Positions 52,344 through 60,497 are shown, numbered from the stretch's first letter. The stretch: DNA of 64,000 bases from Acidobacteriota bacterium (GCA_021793405.1 JAJYSV010000001.1:1-64000), one strand, 5' to 3'. The notes: a model not told the origin generated them from the sequence alone. Program-made: numbers and translations.

Positions 52344-53837
52344 TTAGGCGGCCAACCTGTCGAAGAGCTGGTCCACTGTTTTCTCTCTACGTAGTTGTTC
52401 TCGGATTCTAGTCAGCCCACCGTCCTCCGTCAAACGCTTCCGCAGTATCTCCAGCGGTTCCCGTGCCTGATACGCTAATAGCTGCAAATGTGCTTCAAAC
52501 TCCTCGTCGGTAACCTCAATGTTTTCCGTCTGCGCAATGCGGTCGAGAACCAGGGAACCCCGCACCTCCTGCAATGCGGAATCACGTTGAGCGGTACGCA
52601 ACCGGGTGAAGTCGAGGTTGCGCATCTGTTCCGTGGACATGCCTTGCGCCGCAAGCGCGCGAAGGCCACGTTCCAGACGCGCATCGATCTGCTGCTGCAA
52701 TAGAGATTCCGGCACCGGAAACTGAAAGCGCTCGACGAAGGCGCCCACCAGCTTATCCTTGGCGTCCGATTCCAGACGCCGGCGTTTGTCGTTGGCCATG
52801 TGCTCGCGCAATTTTTCCTTGAACAAGTCGATGGTCTCGTACTCACCCATCTGCCTGGCAAAGGCGTCGTCGAGCTCAGGCAGAATCTTTTTGCGGATTC
52901 CCTTCACTTCCACGTCATACGCGACGGTCTTGCCAGCCAGTCGCTTCTCGGTGAAGTCGGCTGGATATAAAACTTCAAACTGCATCTGCTGGCCGACTTT
53001 GGCCCCGCGCAGGGCACTGGTGAAGGCATCCACCGTATTGGCGCCCCCAATTTCCACGTTGGCATCATCGCCCTCAATCGGGTTGGATGCCTCCGGCTCG
53101 CCTTCCGGGCTTGCTTCTCCGGCATGGACCAGTCCAGTGAAGCGAATCTGCGCGAAGTCTCCATCGGTCAGTGGGCGATCTTCTTCCACCGGCTCCATGA
53201 TGGCGTGGGATTCGCGAACCTGGTTGAGCTCGGCTTCAAACTCCGCGTCTTCCAGAGTCGTCTGCGGACGATCGACCTTGATCTGGTCGTATCCCGTGAT
53301 GTCGATGGTGGGAAGAATCTCAAAGGCCGCCTGAAAGCGCATGGGCTCACCATCCGCGAGATGCAGGCTGGTTACCTGCGGCTGCGAAACCGGCTGCACG
53401 CCCTGCTTTTCAATGGCAGCGCGAAATTGTGCCGGAAGAATTTCCTCCAACACGTCCTGCCGGATCGCGTCCGCAAATCTTCTGCGAATTACAGATTCCG
53501 GCACCTTGCCCGCGCGAAAGCCGGGAATCCTGGCCGCCCGGCGATACCGCTTGACCACCGCGGCATAGGCGCGGCTCACCTCATCCGCAGGCACATCGAC
53601 ATCGACCTGACGGGTGCATTCCGGATTGAGGGTTGGAGCAGGTGCGTGATCATGGTCGTGGTCATGATGGTGCTCGAGGCTAGCAGGATTCTCGGACCCG
53701 GGGTTCGGGTCCTGGTCCACCCCGTGGCTATGTTCCTGTGGGGCAAGTTCCTGGGCATGTTCGTGCGCACCCGATTCGTCGGATTGCTGAGCATCTGCGC
53801 CAATCTGCGGGGTGGTGGTGGATTCAATGGGACTCAA
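52344..53837 (-). CDS. tig: Trigger factor with a His/Asp-rich N-terminal extension
   Basis: Ribosome-bound chaperone and peptidyl-prolyl isomerase; the gene precedes clpP-clpX. The 497-residue protein has the ribosome-binding domain with signature GFRAGKVP (in IPGFRAGKVPESVI, about 107-120), the FKBP-like isomerase domain (about 215-310) and the C-terminal substrate-binding arms. The first 80 residues, however, are not trigger-factor sequence: they are rich in Gln, Asp, Glu, Pro and His, with HEHAQE, EHSHG and EHHHDHDHDHAP. The start TTG 53837 is preceded by GGAAGG eight bases upstream. No later start would remove the His-rich tract and still keep the core, so the extension is probably translated. 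Confidence 0.94.
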   Translation of the reverse strand: MSPIESTTTPQIGADAQQSDESGAHEHAQELAPQEHSHGVDQDPNPGSENPASLEHHHDHDHDHAPAPTLNPECTRQVDVDVPADEVSRAYAAVVKRYRRAARIPGFRAGKVPESVIRRRFADAIRQDVLEEILPAQFRAAIEKQGVQPVSQPQVTSLHLADGEPMRFQAAFEILPTIDITGYDQIKVDRPQTTLEDAEFEAELNQVRESHAIMEPVEEDRPLTDGDFAQIRFTGLVHAGEASPEGEPEASNPIEGDDANVEIGGANTVDAFTSALRGAKVGQQMQFEVLYPADFTEKRLAGKTVAYDVEVKGIRKKILPELDDAFARQMGEYETIDLFKEKLREHMANDKRRRLESDAKDKLVGAFVERFQFPVPESLLQQQIDARLERGLRALAAQGMSTEQMRNLDFTRLRTAQRDSALQEVRGSLVLDRIAQTENIEVTDEEFEAHLQLLAYQAREPLEILRKRLTEDGGLTRIREQLRREKTVDQLFDRLAA

Positions 53838-53872
53838 GAGGTTTGCCTTCCAAAGGTAAGCTTGTCATATCT

Positions 53873-53892
53873 AAAGATGAGCGCGTCTCATC
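53873..53892 (+). repeat. Short direct repeat, copy 1
   Basis: AAAGATG-A-GCGCGTCTCA-T-C; 18 of 20 bases match 54046-54065. Possible dispersed intergenic repeat. Confidence 0.4.
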
Positions 53893-54045
53893 CCAGCATG
53901 GCAGACGGCAAGCATCAGCAAGCGCGTTTGCGGCGAGGAATACACTCTCCTATGCTCCATGGTAGGTGGTTACGCAGGGCGGGTCAAACGGACAAGAGGC
54001 GATTTCGTCCACATTTCCACCCTTCAAGGTGCGACCGGAATGTCG

Positions 54046-54065
54046 AAAGATGGGCGCGTCTCACC
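54046..54065 (+). repeat. Short direct repeat, copy 2
   Basis: AAAGATG-G-GCGCGTCTCA-C-C; partner of 53873-53892, 173 bases away. Confidence 0.4.
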
Positions 54066-54079
54066 GCGCCGAGGTCTAT

Positions 54080-54096
54080 TGGAAGTTGGGATGGGG
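54080..54096 (+). repeat. 17-bp direct repeat, copy 1 (second copy in mutarotase 3' end)
   Basis: TGGAAGTTGGGATGGGG, identical to 54924-54940. On the minus strand both copies read PHPNFQ followed by a stop (TAG here, TAA in the mutarotase gene). Confidence 0.6.
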
Positions 54097-54156
54097 CCAG
54101 CGGCTGCCCCCACTCAAGCAGACGACCCTCGAGCGGCCACCTGCCATTGCCGACAG

Positions 54157-54510
54157 CTAGGGTGCCTTGGGTGGTAGCTGGTGAAGGGCTAACCAGACAC
54201 CAAATTCCGGTGCACTGTCGATGCGGTCCTGATATACCCAGACCTCTGGAGCGCTGCCTAAGATTGGGTCTGTGGCATTAGTTATGGTCACTGGTTTCCA
54301 AATTCTCCCTGTTTCGGTATCCACAAGATAAACGTCAGCCCGTGCATGGGGACTGAAGAAGATTTGATACCTTCCAGCGTGACCACTTTCGGGCTTTATG
54401 TCTGCTGCTGTGTATTGTCCTTTTGATGGCTTAGGGGCTTGCTGTGTCTTTGTTGCTTGTCCGACTGCACATCCCGACATAATAAGCAGAACGGCGACTA
54501 GTCTCTTCAT
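54157..54510 (-). CDS. Small putative lipoprotein
   Basis: A 117-residue product. GGAGGAAAGGGC precedes the ATG at 54510. The signal MKRLVAVLLIMSGC has a lipobox-like MSGC, so it is probably acylated by Lgt and cleaved by LspA. The mature part starts with a Gln/Lys/Pro linker; the globular part (YQIFFSPHARADVYLVDTET, GRIWKPVTITNATDPILGS) suggests a small beta domain with a terminal VYQDRIDSAPEFGVW. Function unknown. It lies 13 bases after the next gene, likely an operon of two. Confidence 0.7.
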   Translation of the reverse strand: MKRLVAVLLIMSGCAVGQATKTQQAPKPSKGQYTAADIKPESGHAGRYQIFFSPHARADVYLVDTETGRIWKPVTITNATDPILGSAPEVWVYQDRIDSAPEFGVWLALHQLPPKAP

Positions 54511-54523
54511 GCCCTTTCCTCCC

Positions 54524-54823
54524 TCACCCGCCCACTTCTTTGATTTGTTGTGGACCGCCAAACTTGTCAACAACGGCCTGCACTTTTTGGCGAAGTTGGA
54601 CGGCGATTTGAATATTTGTTGCGGCGAAATCGAGCCACGTTGCACCCCACTTTGAATCTGCTTTTGCTGCGTGGACTAAACCATCACCAGCATCGTCCAG
54701 GCTGTGCAACGCGAAACGCAGTTGTCCCTTAAGGTACGGCGTTTTGTTGGCGTCCAGCGAAGAGTCGAGCACCACTATCCGTGCTCTTTCTTCCGTGATT
54801 TGTTGTTCCAAGTTGCTATGCAT
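54524..54823 (-). CDS. Small hypothetical helical protein
   Basis: A 99-residue product from the ATG at 54823 (MHSNLEQQITEERARI); the frame is open to 54871, and no strong ribosome binding site is visible. Strongly helical, with no signal peptide. The sequence AVQLRQKVQAVVDKFGG near the C-terminus suggests an amphipathic helix. It lies just upstream of the small lipoprotein gene on the same strand. The region between the two 17-bp repeats looks AT-richer than its neighbours by eye. Function unknown. Confidence 0.6.
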   Translation of the reverse strand: MHSNLEQQITEERARIVVLDSSLDANKTPYLKGQLRFALHSLDDAGDGLVHAAKADSKWGATWLDFAATNIQIAVQLRQKVQAVVDKFGGPQQIKEVGG

Positions 54824-54919
54824 GAGAATGATTGTAACGGCTTGCAGCCGTCGTTGCGGCTGCAGGATCACGCAAGCCCGCAGCGGCGATGCTTGAGTGT
54901 GGGCAACGGGTGGTTGCGC

Positions 54920-56197
54920 TTACTGGAAGTTGGGATGGGGAGCCTGGCCAACCATATCATTGGCGGGCTGGAACAATTGCAATTGAACCTTCCAAGTGAC
55001 GGACTCTCCGGGCGCCAGCGTCACCATGCCGGTATCGGCGCCATGCCATTCGCGTCCAAACGGGTCGTTGTAGTTGAACTGTGGCTCCAGAGCGATAAAG
55101 GATTTGTCTCCAGGAGAATAGACCTGAATCGCGCGGATGTGGGGCGACATTGCGGTGATGCGCATGCCGTAGTTGGCGCTCAGGTCGCGGATCTCCGACA
55201 CGACATAGCCTTTGGCATCGCGCTTTAAATCCACGAACGAATCATCCACCAGTGTATCCGGCAGCGGTGCGCCTGCAAGCCCATTGAAGTCATATTGCGT
55301 TCCCAACACCGGCAGCAGCTCGCCGGTAGGGAATACGTCGTCATAATTATTGACAGCGACACGCATATCCGCAGGAAGGTGCAATCGCGCGTTGGCGCGG
55401 CTTCCGCCGGGAAGTTGAAAATACGGATGCCATCCGACGCCTATGGGTTCGGGCTGATTCCCTGTATTCGTGGCGGTCAGGGTTGCCGTGACTGTGTCCT
55501 GGTCGAGAGCAATCGTCACCTTGACTTCATTGTCGGAAAACCAATGGCCGTTCGCCGGGAGACGATAGACAGCCGTAGCCTCGGCAGTGTCAGGATCGGA
55601 CTGAATGGAAACATTGTGCGCCTTGGCCGCCACCATCTCACCATGCATGGCGCACCATTGGGCGCCAGGGTTCTTGCCGCGCCAATTGGCGATCAGCGGC
55701 ACTTTGCGTCCATGCCAGATGGCAGTCACAATATGCTCGCCGGTTTTTTTGTCGAGTGTCACCGGGCCGAGGATACGGTTGGCAAACGGGAACAAAAGCG
55801 CCCCGCCCATGGAAAAACTCTTGTTCCCATCCTGATCGTCAGGACCACCGTTCAGGATCTTGCTCGCGTCATTGAGCGAAGGCGACGCCAACAACGGGAC
55901 TTCGCCCCTTCCGGGAAGGTACGCCGTAATCTGAAACACATTCATGCCCCGACCGGGCAACAAAGTGACGCTTAGAAATTCCGGCGCCGCTCCCACGCCG
56001 CTCTGCAGGCGACGCAATTGGATTGCTCTCTGTCCTCCGACCTCGGGTAAATTCGCCGAGGCCGTCGCCGTAGGAGACGGCGTAGGGGCGGGAGGACGAG
56101 ATTTGCAGCCAAGATTCCATCCAGCCACAGTCATGGATAGCAGACTGATCCAGGCTATCGGTTGAAGCACAGTCGTTCGAGCATCTATCTTTTGCAA
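54920..56197 (-). CDS. Aldose 1-epimerase (mutarotase)-like lipoprotein
   Basis: A 425-residue protein. A TTG start at 56197 with GAGG upstream opens a signal sequence ending in a lipobox-like WNLGC (Cys31), then a Pro/Thr/Ala linker. The GalM-like beta-sandwich follows: VFQITAYLPGRGEVPLLASP, GVGWHPYFQLPGG with the conserved His, and SPGDKSFIALEPQFNYNDPF near the C-terminus. It would interconvert sugar anomers, apparently at the envelope rather than in the cytoplasm. The last six residues (PHPNFQ) come from a 17-bp repeat also present at 54080-54096. Confidence 0.83.
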   Translation of the reverse strand: MQKIDARTTVLQPIAWISLLSMTVAGWNLGCKSRPPAPTPSPTATASANLPEVGGQRAIQLRRLQSGVGAAPEFLSVTLLPGRGMNVFQITAYLPGRGEVPLLASPSLNDASKILNGGPDDQDGNKSFSMGGALLFPFANRILGPVTLDKKTGEHIVTAIWHGRKVPLIANWRGKNPGAQWCAMHGEMVAAKAHNVSIQSDPDTAEATAVYRLPANGHWFSDNEVKVTIALDQDTVTATLTATNTGNQPEPIGVGWHPYFQLPGGSRANARLHLPADMRVAVNNYDDVFPTGELLPVLGTQYDFNGLAGAPLPDTLVDDSFVDLKRDAKGYVVSEIRDLSANYGMRITAMSPHIRAIQVYSPGDKSFIALEPQFNYNDPFGREWHGADTGMVTLAPGESVTWKVQLQLFQPANDMVGQAPHPNFQ

Positions 56198-56220
56198 ATC
56201 TTCGAACCTCTTTCGCGCGC

Positions 56221-56411
56221 GATTGCAATCGGCGATCTCGCCGATAACAGGCTATCGTACTCCCACCGAGTGGGAGTCTTGATGCGTCGCTGAAGCGACG
56301 CCACGGTGTCGCAGGCGACGATCCTCCAAGCTGAGACAACGCCCTTCTGTAATTGTGATGCGAACCGTACAATTTTCGATGTGACTCGAATCGGTTCGCC
56401 GCCAGGCGGCG
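56221..56411 (+). promoter_or_regulatory. Run of six compact perfect hairpins in the mutarotase/udg intergenic region
   Basis: Consecutive perfect inverted repeats: GATTGCAATC (56221-56230); ATCGGCGA-TC-TCGCCGAT (56228-56245); ACTCCCAC-CGA-GTGGGAGT (56259-56277); GCGTCGCT-GA-AGCGACGC (56284-56301); GTCGC-AG-GCGAC (56308-56319); CGCCGC-CAG-GCGGCG (56397-56411). Between the last two lie nested arms CGAACCG/CGGTTCG (56361-56398) and TTCGA/TCGAA (56375-56390), around a TACAAT box (56368-56373) that could be the -10 of the udg gene. The region ends 17 bases before the proposed udg start. May be regulatory RNA, multiple operators or clustered dispersed palindromes. Confidence 0.6.
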
Positions 56412-56428
56412 GAAAAAATAAGGATCGG

Positions 56429-57151
56429 TTGCCAGAAGATGACGCGGCTGGCGCGACACCGGCCCGCGCCGCCTTTGAAGAACTTGGCCGCCGCATCACT
56501 GCTTGCGAGCTATGTCCGCGACTGCGGACATACTGCGCTGAGATCGCGCGGGTTCGACGTCGAGCCTATGCCGACGATACCTATTGGGGAAAACCTGTTC
56601 CTTCGTTCGGGGATGCGAGCGCGCGCGTGCTGGCGCTGGGACTGGCTCCTGGCGCGCATGGCTCCAATCGCACGGGCCGACCGTTCACCGGCGATGGATC
56701 GGGAAATTTTCTCTATCCGGTGTTGCACGCAACGGGCTTCGCGTCGCAACCTCTCGCTCACTCTTTGCAGGATGGAATGCGTCTGGACGGGCTGCGCATC
56801 ACGTCCGTCGTCCGTTGCGCTCCGCCGGGGAACAAACCGCTTCCAGGCGAGATTAAAAACTGCGCCGCATTTGTGGACGCGGAAATTTCTCTTTTGAAGG
56901 AACTGCGCGTGGTGGTATGCCTTGGGAAGATTGCGTTCGATGGATACCTTGCGCATTTGCTGCGGTTGGGAAAAATCTCCAGCCGCAAGGGACTTGTCTT
57001 TCGTCACGGAGCGGAGTACGCGATTCCGGAAGGACCGCATATTCTCGCCACATATCATCCGTCACTCCAAAACACGAATACCGGCCTGCTCACGACGGAA
57101 ATGCTGCAGCGCGTATTCGAACGCGCGAGAATTCTTGCCAATGTACCCTAA
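56429..57151 (+). CDS. Family 5 (UdgB-type) uracil-DNA glycosylase
   Basis: Removes uracil and related damaged bases from DNA. About 240 residues from a TTG at 56429, chosen because AAGGA lies just upstream; the frame stays open to 56306 through the hairpin region, which is probably untranslated. Signatures: CELCPRL and further cysteines for a 4Fe-4S cluster, motif A GLAPGAHGSNRTGRPFTGD (the UdgB type, lacking the polar catalytic residue of family 4), the VVRCAPPGNKPLP segment, and motif B TYHPSLQNTNTG. Converges with the MetA-like gene. With nfo and uvrA it adds to the window's DNA repair set. Confidence 0.88.
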   Translation: MPEDDAAGATPARAAFEELGRRITACELCPRLRTYCAEIARVRRRAYADDTYWGKPVPSFGDASARVLALGLAPGAHGSNRTGRPFTGDGSGNFLYPVLHATGFASQPLAHSLQDGMRLDGLRITSVVRCAPPGNKPLPGEIKNCAAFVDAEISLLKELRVVVCLGKIAFDGYLAHLLRLGKISSRKGLVFRHGAEYAIPEGPHILATYHPSLQNTNTGLLTTEMLQRVFERARILANVP

Positions 57152-57157
57152 AAATAA

Positions 57158-58186
57158 TCAGCGTGAGCCATGCGTGTCCTCATAGAAACTGACCGTAAAT
57201 ATGGGGGTAAGCTGACGAGGATAATTGGATCGCGCCGCAGTGAAAGTAGTCCCAACGGCCCAAGTGATGGGATATTTTCCATGATTTGGCCATGTGACTT
57301 CCAGCTCCGGGCTTAGATCGAAATAAGAAAATGCCGGTGCATTTGCTGGTCCAAAGAAAAGGCTTCGCCCGAATTGGCGTTCTTGGTTGTACTCGACGAG
57401 ATACCCAAACCCCTCTTTCGGCAGCAGAACATGCTCGATAGCGCCCGCAGTCTCCAACACGTCGCCATCCACCATGTGCAGGCGCTGCCCCGCGGGGAGA
57501 GAATCGATGCCATTGTTGAATTGATACGGGCCGCTGACGTTGGAGGGATTTTGTATCAGTTCGGTTTGTTCTAAGTACAATTCAAATGGTTTAAATTGCT
57601 TGCGTAGCAGAAGGTTTATCTGTTCGTTCCAGGTTCCATTGCTGGTCTGAGACGCCCCGGAAAGATTGGGGTTTAATCTCTTGTACTTTCCAGTTGGAAC
57701 ATTCAGATCGACGGCCAGATCCATTGAAGGCAACGTCCAGAAGTTATAGCGGTCTTTCTCCTTCGCAAATTGCCATTTCACCTGAAACAAGGTGTCGCCA
57801 TAGCCTATCGAGGAGCTACTCTGACCTTGTGGAGCCTGGGGATAGCTGACACGGTTGTAATCGAACGGAGCATATACATCCATTTCGAACCCTCGGCCCA
57901 AGCCAAAGGCGAATTTGGTAGGGACATAGATATTGTTCTGCCCATTCGATCGATAGTTGAAAAGATAGGGTTCAATGTAGTATGAACCGCCAGGGTCAAC
58001 ATCCGCAGTGCCGGTATAAAAGGGGCCGCTGGTATTGTCCACCCAACGCACTTCATTTGCCGAAGATGCTGTAGTGGACGCAACCTCGGGAGCTGTCTGC
58101 GCATGGCCGAGTGTGGCGTAAATCGACAAAACTATAAAAACAATGCAGCAATAAAGATATCTTGAAAATCGAAGCAAAGTATTCAT
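57158..58186 (-). CDS. Outer membrane MetA-pathway-like (Phenol_MetA_deg) beta-barrel protein
   Basis: A 342-residue product. Signal peptide with hydrophobic core CCIVFIVLSIYATLGHAQ. The rest is dominated by alternating aromatic beta strands (YYIEPYLFNYRSNGQNNIYV; LGRGFEMDVYAPFDYNRV; GYGDTLFQVKWQF; DLAVDLNVPTGKYKRLNP), the pattern of Phenol_MetA_deg proteins, which are predicted outer-membrane barrels for hydrophobic substrates. The end ILTVSFYEDTHGSR lacks a terminal Phe. No degradation operon is near. Substrate unknown. Confidence 0.75.
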   Translation of the reverse strand: MNTLLRFSRYLYCCIVFIVLSIYATLGHAQTAPEVASTTASSANEVRWVDNTSGPFYTGTADVDPGGSYYIEPYLFNYRSNGQNNIYVPTKFAFGLGRGFEMDVYAPFDYNRVSYPQAPQGQSSSSIGYGDTLFQVKWQFAKEKDRYNFWTLPSMDLAVDLNVPTGKYKRLNPNLSGASQTSNGTWNEQINLLLRKQFKPFELYLEQTELIQNPSNVSGPYQFNNGIDSLPAGQRLHMVDGDVLETAGAIEHVLLPKEGFGYLVEYNQERQFGRSLFFGPANAPAFSYFDLSPELEVTWPNHGKYPITWAVGTTFTAARSNYPRQLTPIFTVSFYEDTHGSR

Positions 58187-58316
58187 TCAATTCTCCAGAT
58201 GAACCTGCAAGCTTTCGTCAAAACGGTTTAAGCCCGTCGGCATGTGATGTGCCGATGAAGCTAGGCTCAATCCACACCAATCAACGATGCGAATCGAAAA
58301 AAACGGTCTGACAATG

Positions 58317-58724
58317 CTATTTTTCTGGAGGGGCGCGGTCCGAATGAAGAGAAATGGGCAGGATTACCACTCCGGGCAGAGGGCGGGAGGAGCCGACAGC
58401 CCCAACACAGATCCAGGGACGCTCAAGATAGACGGGACCAGCGGAAAACGCAGGGGGAATCTGCGTGTGATCTTGCTGGTGCTGGGATTGGACGGCGGCG
58501 ACTCTGAGGTCGGTACGTTCACTCTCCGTCATGGTGGTCATGGCATGCAGATCGTCTGTCATGGAAATGACAGGAAGAAGCAGAAACGACAAAACGATCG
58601 CGGTGAGATAACGGCGGCGGTCGGCCGCGCAAGCATGACCATGGGCGCGGCTACGACTGATTCTGAGACTCGATAGCAGAGTCAGCGACAGCAGCAGCCA
58701 GACGAGATTGAAAAGAAGCTCCAA
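58317..58724 (-). CDS. Small hypothetical membrane protein
   Basis: A 135-residue product, start uncertain (a TTG at 58724 without a clear ribosome binding site). Two hydrophobic stretches at the N-terminus (ELLFNLVWLLLSLTLLSSL; YLTAIVLSFLLLPVISM), then a Met/Thr/His-rich linker (DDLHAMTTMTESE) and a Pro-rich tail. Could be an anchored periplasmic peptide. Family not recognised. Confidence 0.55.
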   Translation of the reverse strand: MELLFNLVWLLLSLTLLSSLRISRSRAHGHACAADRRRYLTAIVLSFLLLPVISMTDDLHAMTTMTESERTDLRVAAVQSQHQQDHTQIPPAFSAGPVYLERPWICVGAVGSSRPLPGVVILPISLHSDRAPPEK

Positions 58725-58784
58725 AGTAATAGATTATTGCAGGCTATTGACCTTCTAAACGCGCTTGCATCGATCCCATCGCCC

Positions 58785-60497
58785 TTATGCCAGCGCCTTC
58801 TCTACCGCCTCGGCGAGGTACTTGAGACCCGCGTCGACATCCTTGCCGAGATGGGCGCGCAGGGCGCGACGACCCCGCTGCTGCAACACGCTCAAGTCCC
58901 CTGCGGCTTGCGCGTCGATGACCACGCCAAACGTGTATTTCTGGTCCGGGATGGCCAGGTCCCGCGCATGGTCGGCCGTGACCTGAAGAAAGACTCCAGT
59001 GTTCGGGCCGCCTTTGTAATCCTGACCCGTGGAGTGCAGGAAGCGGGGGCCAAAGCCGAGACAGGTTGCCACCCGCTTCTTATCCCGAACCGCATGACGC
59101 AACAGTTGCAGAGTTTTTTCGTGCTCACGGTCGCGCTGAATGAATGCGAGCGCGGCAAAATAATCTCCGGGTTTGATTTGCGCCAGGTGTGCGCGCAAGT
59201 ACCCGATCAGGTCCGGCTGTCCGATATCTTGTCCGCCATGAAGTACCGCCGCATAGCTGGAATCGGCAAATAATCTGATTCGTCCATCCTCGAAGATCGG
59301 CGTCTCGATCGGCACCTTGCCAGTCTTTTCGTATTCGTCGGTCAGGCGCCTCGTTTCAATCTTCGCAGCCTCGACGTCAGGCTGGTTGAATGCGTCGATG
59401 CCGATGACTGACCCGGCGACAGCGGTCGCGATCTCCCATGTAAAAAATTGCCCGGCGGCATCGTAGACATCGCGCATCGCCAGGCGGACGACCGGTTGCC
59501 CGGCCTTCTCCAGTTTCTCCACGCCCGCATCGAGGCGGGCATTGTCCGCGCCTTCCAGCCGGACATAGGCAAAGATTCGATCCTCGCCATAGTGATCAGC
59601 GGCGGCGATTTCTTCCAGGTCGACCGGCGTAATGCCCTTGCCCTGTTTGCCAGTCGATTCGGCAATCAGTTGCTCAAACCACGCACCCATGTCGTAGATG
59701 GTAGGCGACGTGAAGAACGTAATTTTGTCGCGCCCTGCATTGGCCGCGACGCCCAGAATCAACCCAAGCTGCACGCCTGGATTTTTCTTCACGTCCATCG
59801 AGTGACAGGCATCGACGGCTGTCTTCGCCTTGGCCAGGAACTTCTCCACATCCAAGCCCATCACGGCGGCTGGAACAATACCGAAATTGGAGAGCGCGGA
59901 GTAGCGACCGCCAATCTGAGGATCGCCAAAAAAAATGTGGCGAAATCCATCCGCCTTCGCAACCTGCTCCATGTGCGAACTAGGATCGGTGACCGCGATG
60001 AAGTGCTTGCCCGCCTCCGCGCCGACAACTTCTTTCATGCGCGCCATGAAGTATTGTTTGAGGACGTTCGGCTCCAAAGTTGAGCCGGATTTGCTGGACA
60101 CAATGACGACGGTCTTTTTCAGATCGACACTTTGCTCGGCGGCACGCACCTGCGCCGGATCGGTGGAATCGACGATCGATAGGCGCGGAAATCCATCCTG
60201 CCGGCCAAAGGTCTCCGCCAGCACTTCAGGACAGAGGCTGGAGCCGCCCATGCCAAGTAGGAGTGCATACTGGAAGCCGGCGGTCCGGATGTCCTGAGCC
60301 AGCGCGCGAAATTCGACCAGGCATTTTTGCTGACGCTCCACAATATCCAGCCAGCCCAGCCACTTCGATTCATCCTGGTTGGTCCACAGGGCAGCATCGC
60401 GCGCCCACAGGCGGCTGATCTTTCCATTCTGCCAATCCGCGACAGCGGCGGAAAAATCCTGCTCAAGCTTGGCTGGGAGCGTATAGCGAAATTCCAT
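58785..60497 (-). CDS. pgi: Glucose-6-phosphate isomerase, Tal/Pgi-fusion type
   Basis: Interconverts glucose-6-phosphate and fructose-6-phosphate. The 570-residue protein has two SIS folds: LLLGMGGSSLCPEVL and VIVSSKSGSTLEPN near 80-145 (sugar-phosphate loop), FRHIFFGDPQIGGRYSALSN, and FTSPTIYDMGAWFEQLIAES. The N-terminus (RLWARDAALWT, WLGWLDI) and C-terminal parts resemble the isomerase half of bifunctional transaldolase/phosphoglucose isomerases, rather than the classical or archaeal enzymes. Here that half stands alone, with no transaldolase upstream: the preceding minus-strand gene is the TonB-dependent receptor, with a terminator between. Confidence 0.92.
   Translation of the reverse strand: MEFRYTLPAKLEQDFSAAVADWQNGKISRLWARDAALWTNQDESKWLGWLDIVERQQKCLVEFRALAQDIRTAGFQYALLLGMGGSSLCPEVLAETFGRQDGFPRLSIVDSTDPAQVRAAEQSVDLKKTVVIVSSKSGSTLEPNVLKQYFMARMKEVVGAEAGKHFIAVTDPSSHMEQVAKADGFRHIFFGDPQIGGRYSALSNFGIVPAAVMGLDVEKFLAKAKTAVDACHSMDVKKNPGVQLGLILGVAANAGRDKITFFTSPTIYDMGAWFEQLIAESTGKQGKGITPVDLEEIAAADHYGEDRIFAYVRLEGADNARLDAGVEKLEKAGQPVVRLAMRDVYDAAGQFFTWEIATAVAGSVIGIDAFNQPDVEAAKIETRRLTDEYEKTGKVPIETPIFEDGRIRLFADSSYAAVLHGGQDIGQPDLIGYLRAHLAQIKPGDYFAALAFIQRDREHEKTLQLLRHAVRDKKRVATCLGFGPRFLHSTGQDYKGGPNTGVFLQVTADHARDLAIPDQKYTFGVVIDAQAAGDLSVLQQRGRRALRAHLGKDVDAGLKYLAEAVEKALA

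Larger units (their letters stand above)
53838..54156. other. Repeat-rich intergenic patch
   Basis: 319 bases between trigger factor (whose promoter should lie here on the minus strand) and the small lipoprotein gene. No supported gene. It contains AAAGATGAGCGCGTCTCATC (53873-53892), its near copy AAAGATGGGCGCGTCTCACC (54046-54065), and TGGAAGTTGGGATGGGG (54080-54096), exactly repeated at 54924-54940. Confidence 0.5.

Noticed and set aside
53124-54281. 385-codon plus-strand frame over trigger factor and the repeat patch
   Set aside because: Runs antisense to tig and then through repeats; no domain or start signal.
56306-56428. N-terminal extension of the UdgB gene from a GTG at 56306
   Set aside because: The segment consists of hairpin DNA, contains a likely -10 box, and the TTG at 56429 has a better ribosome binding site and gives the usual family length.
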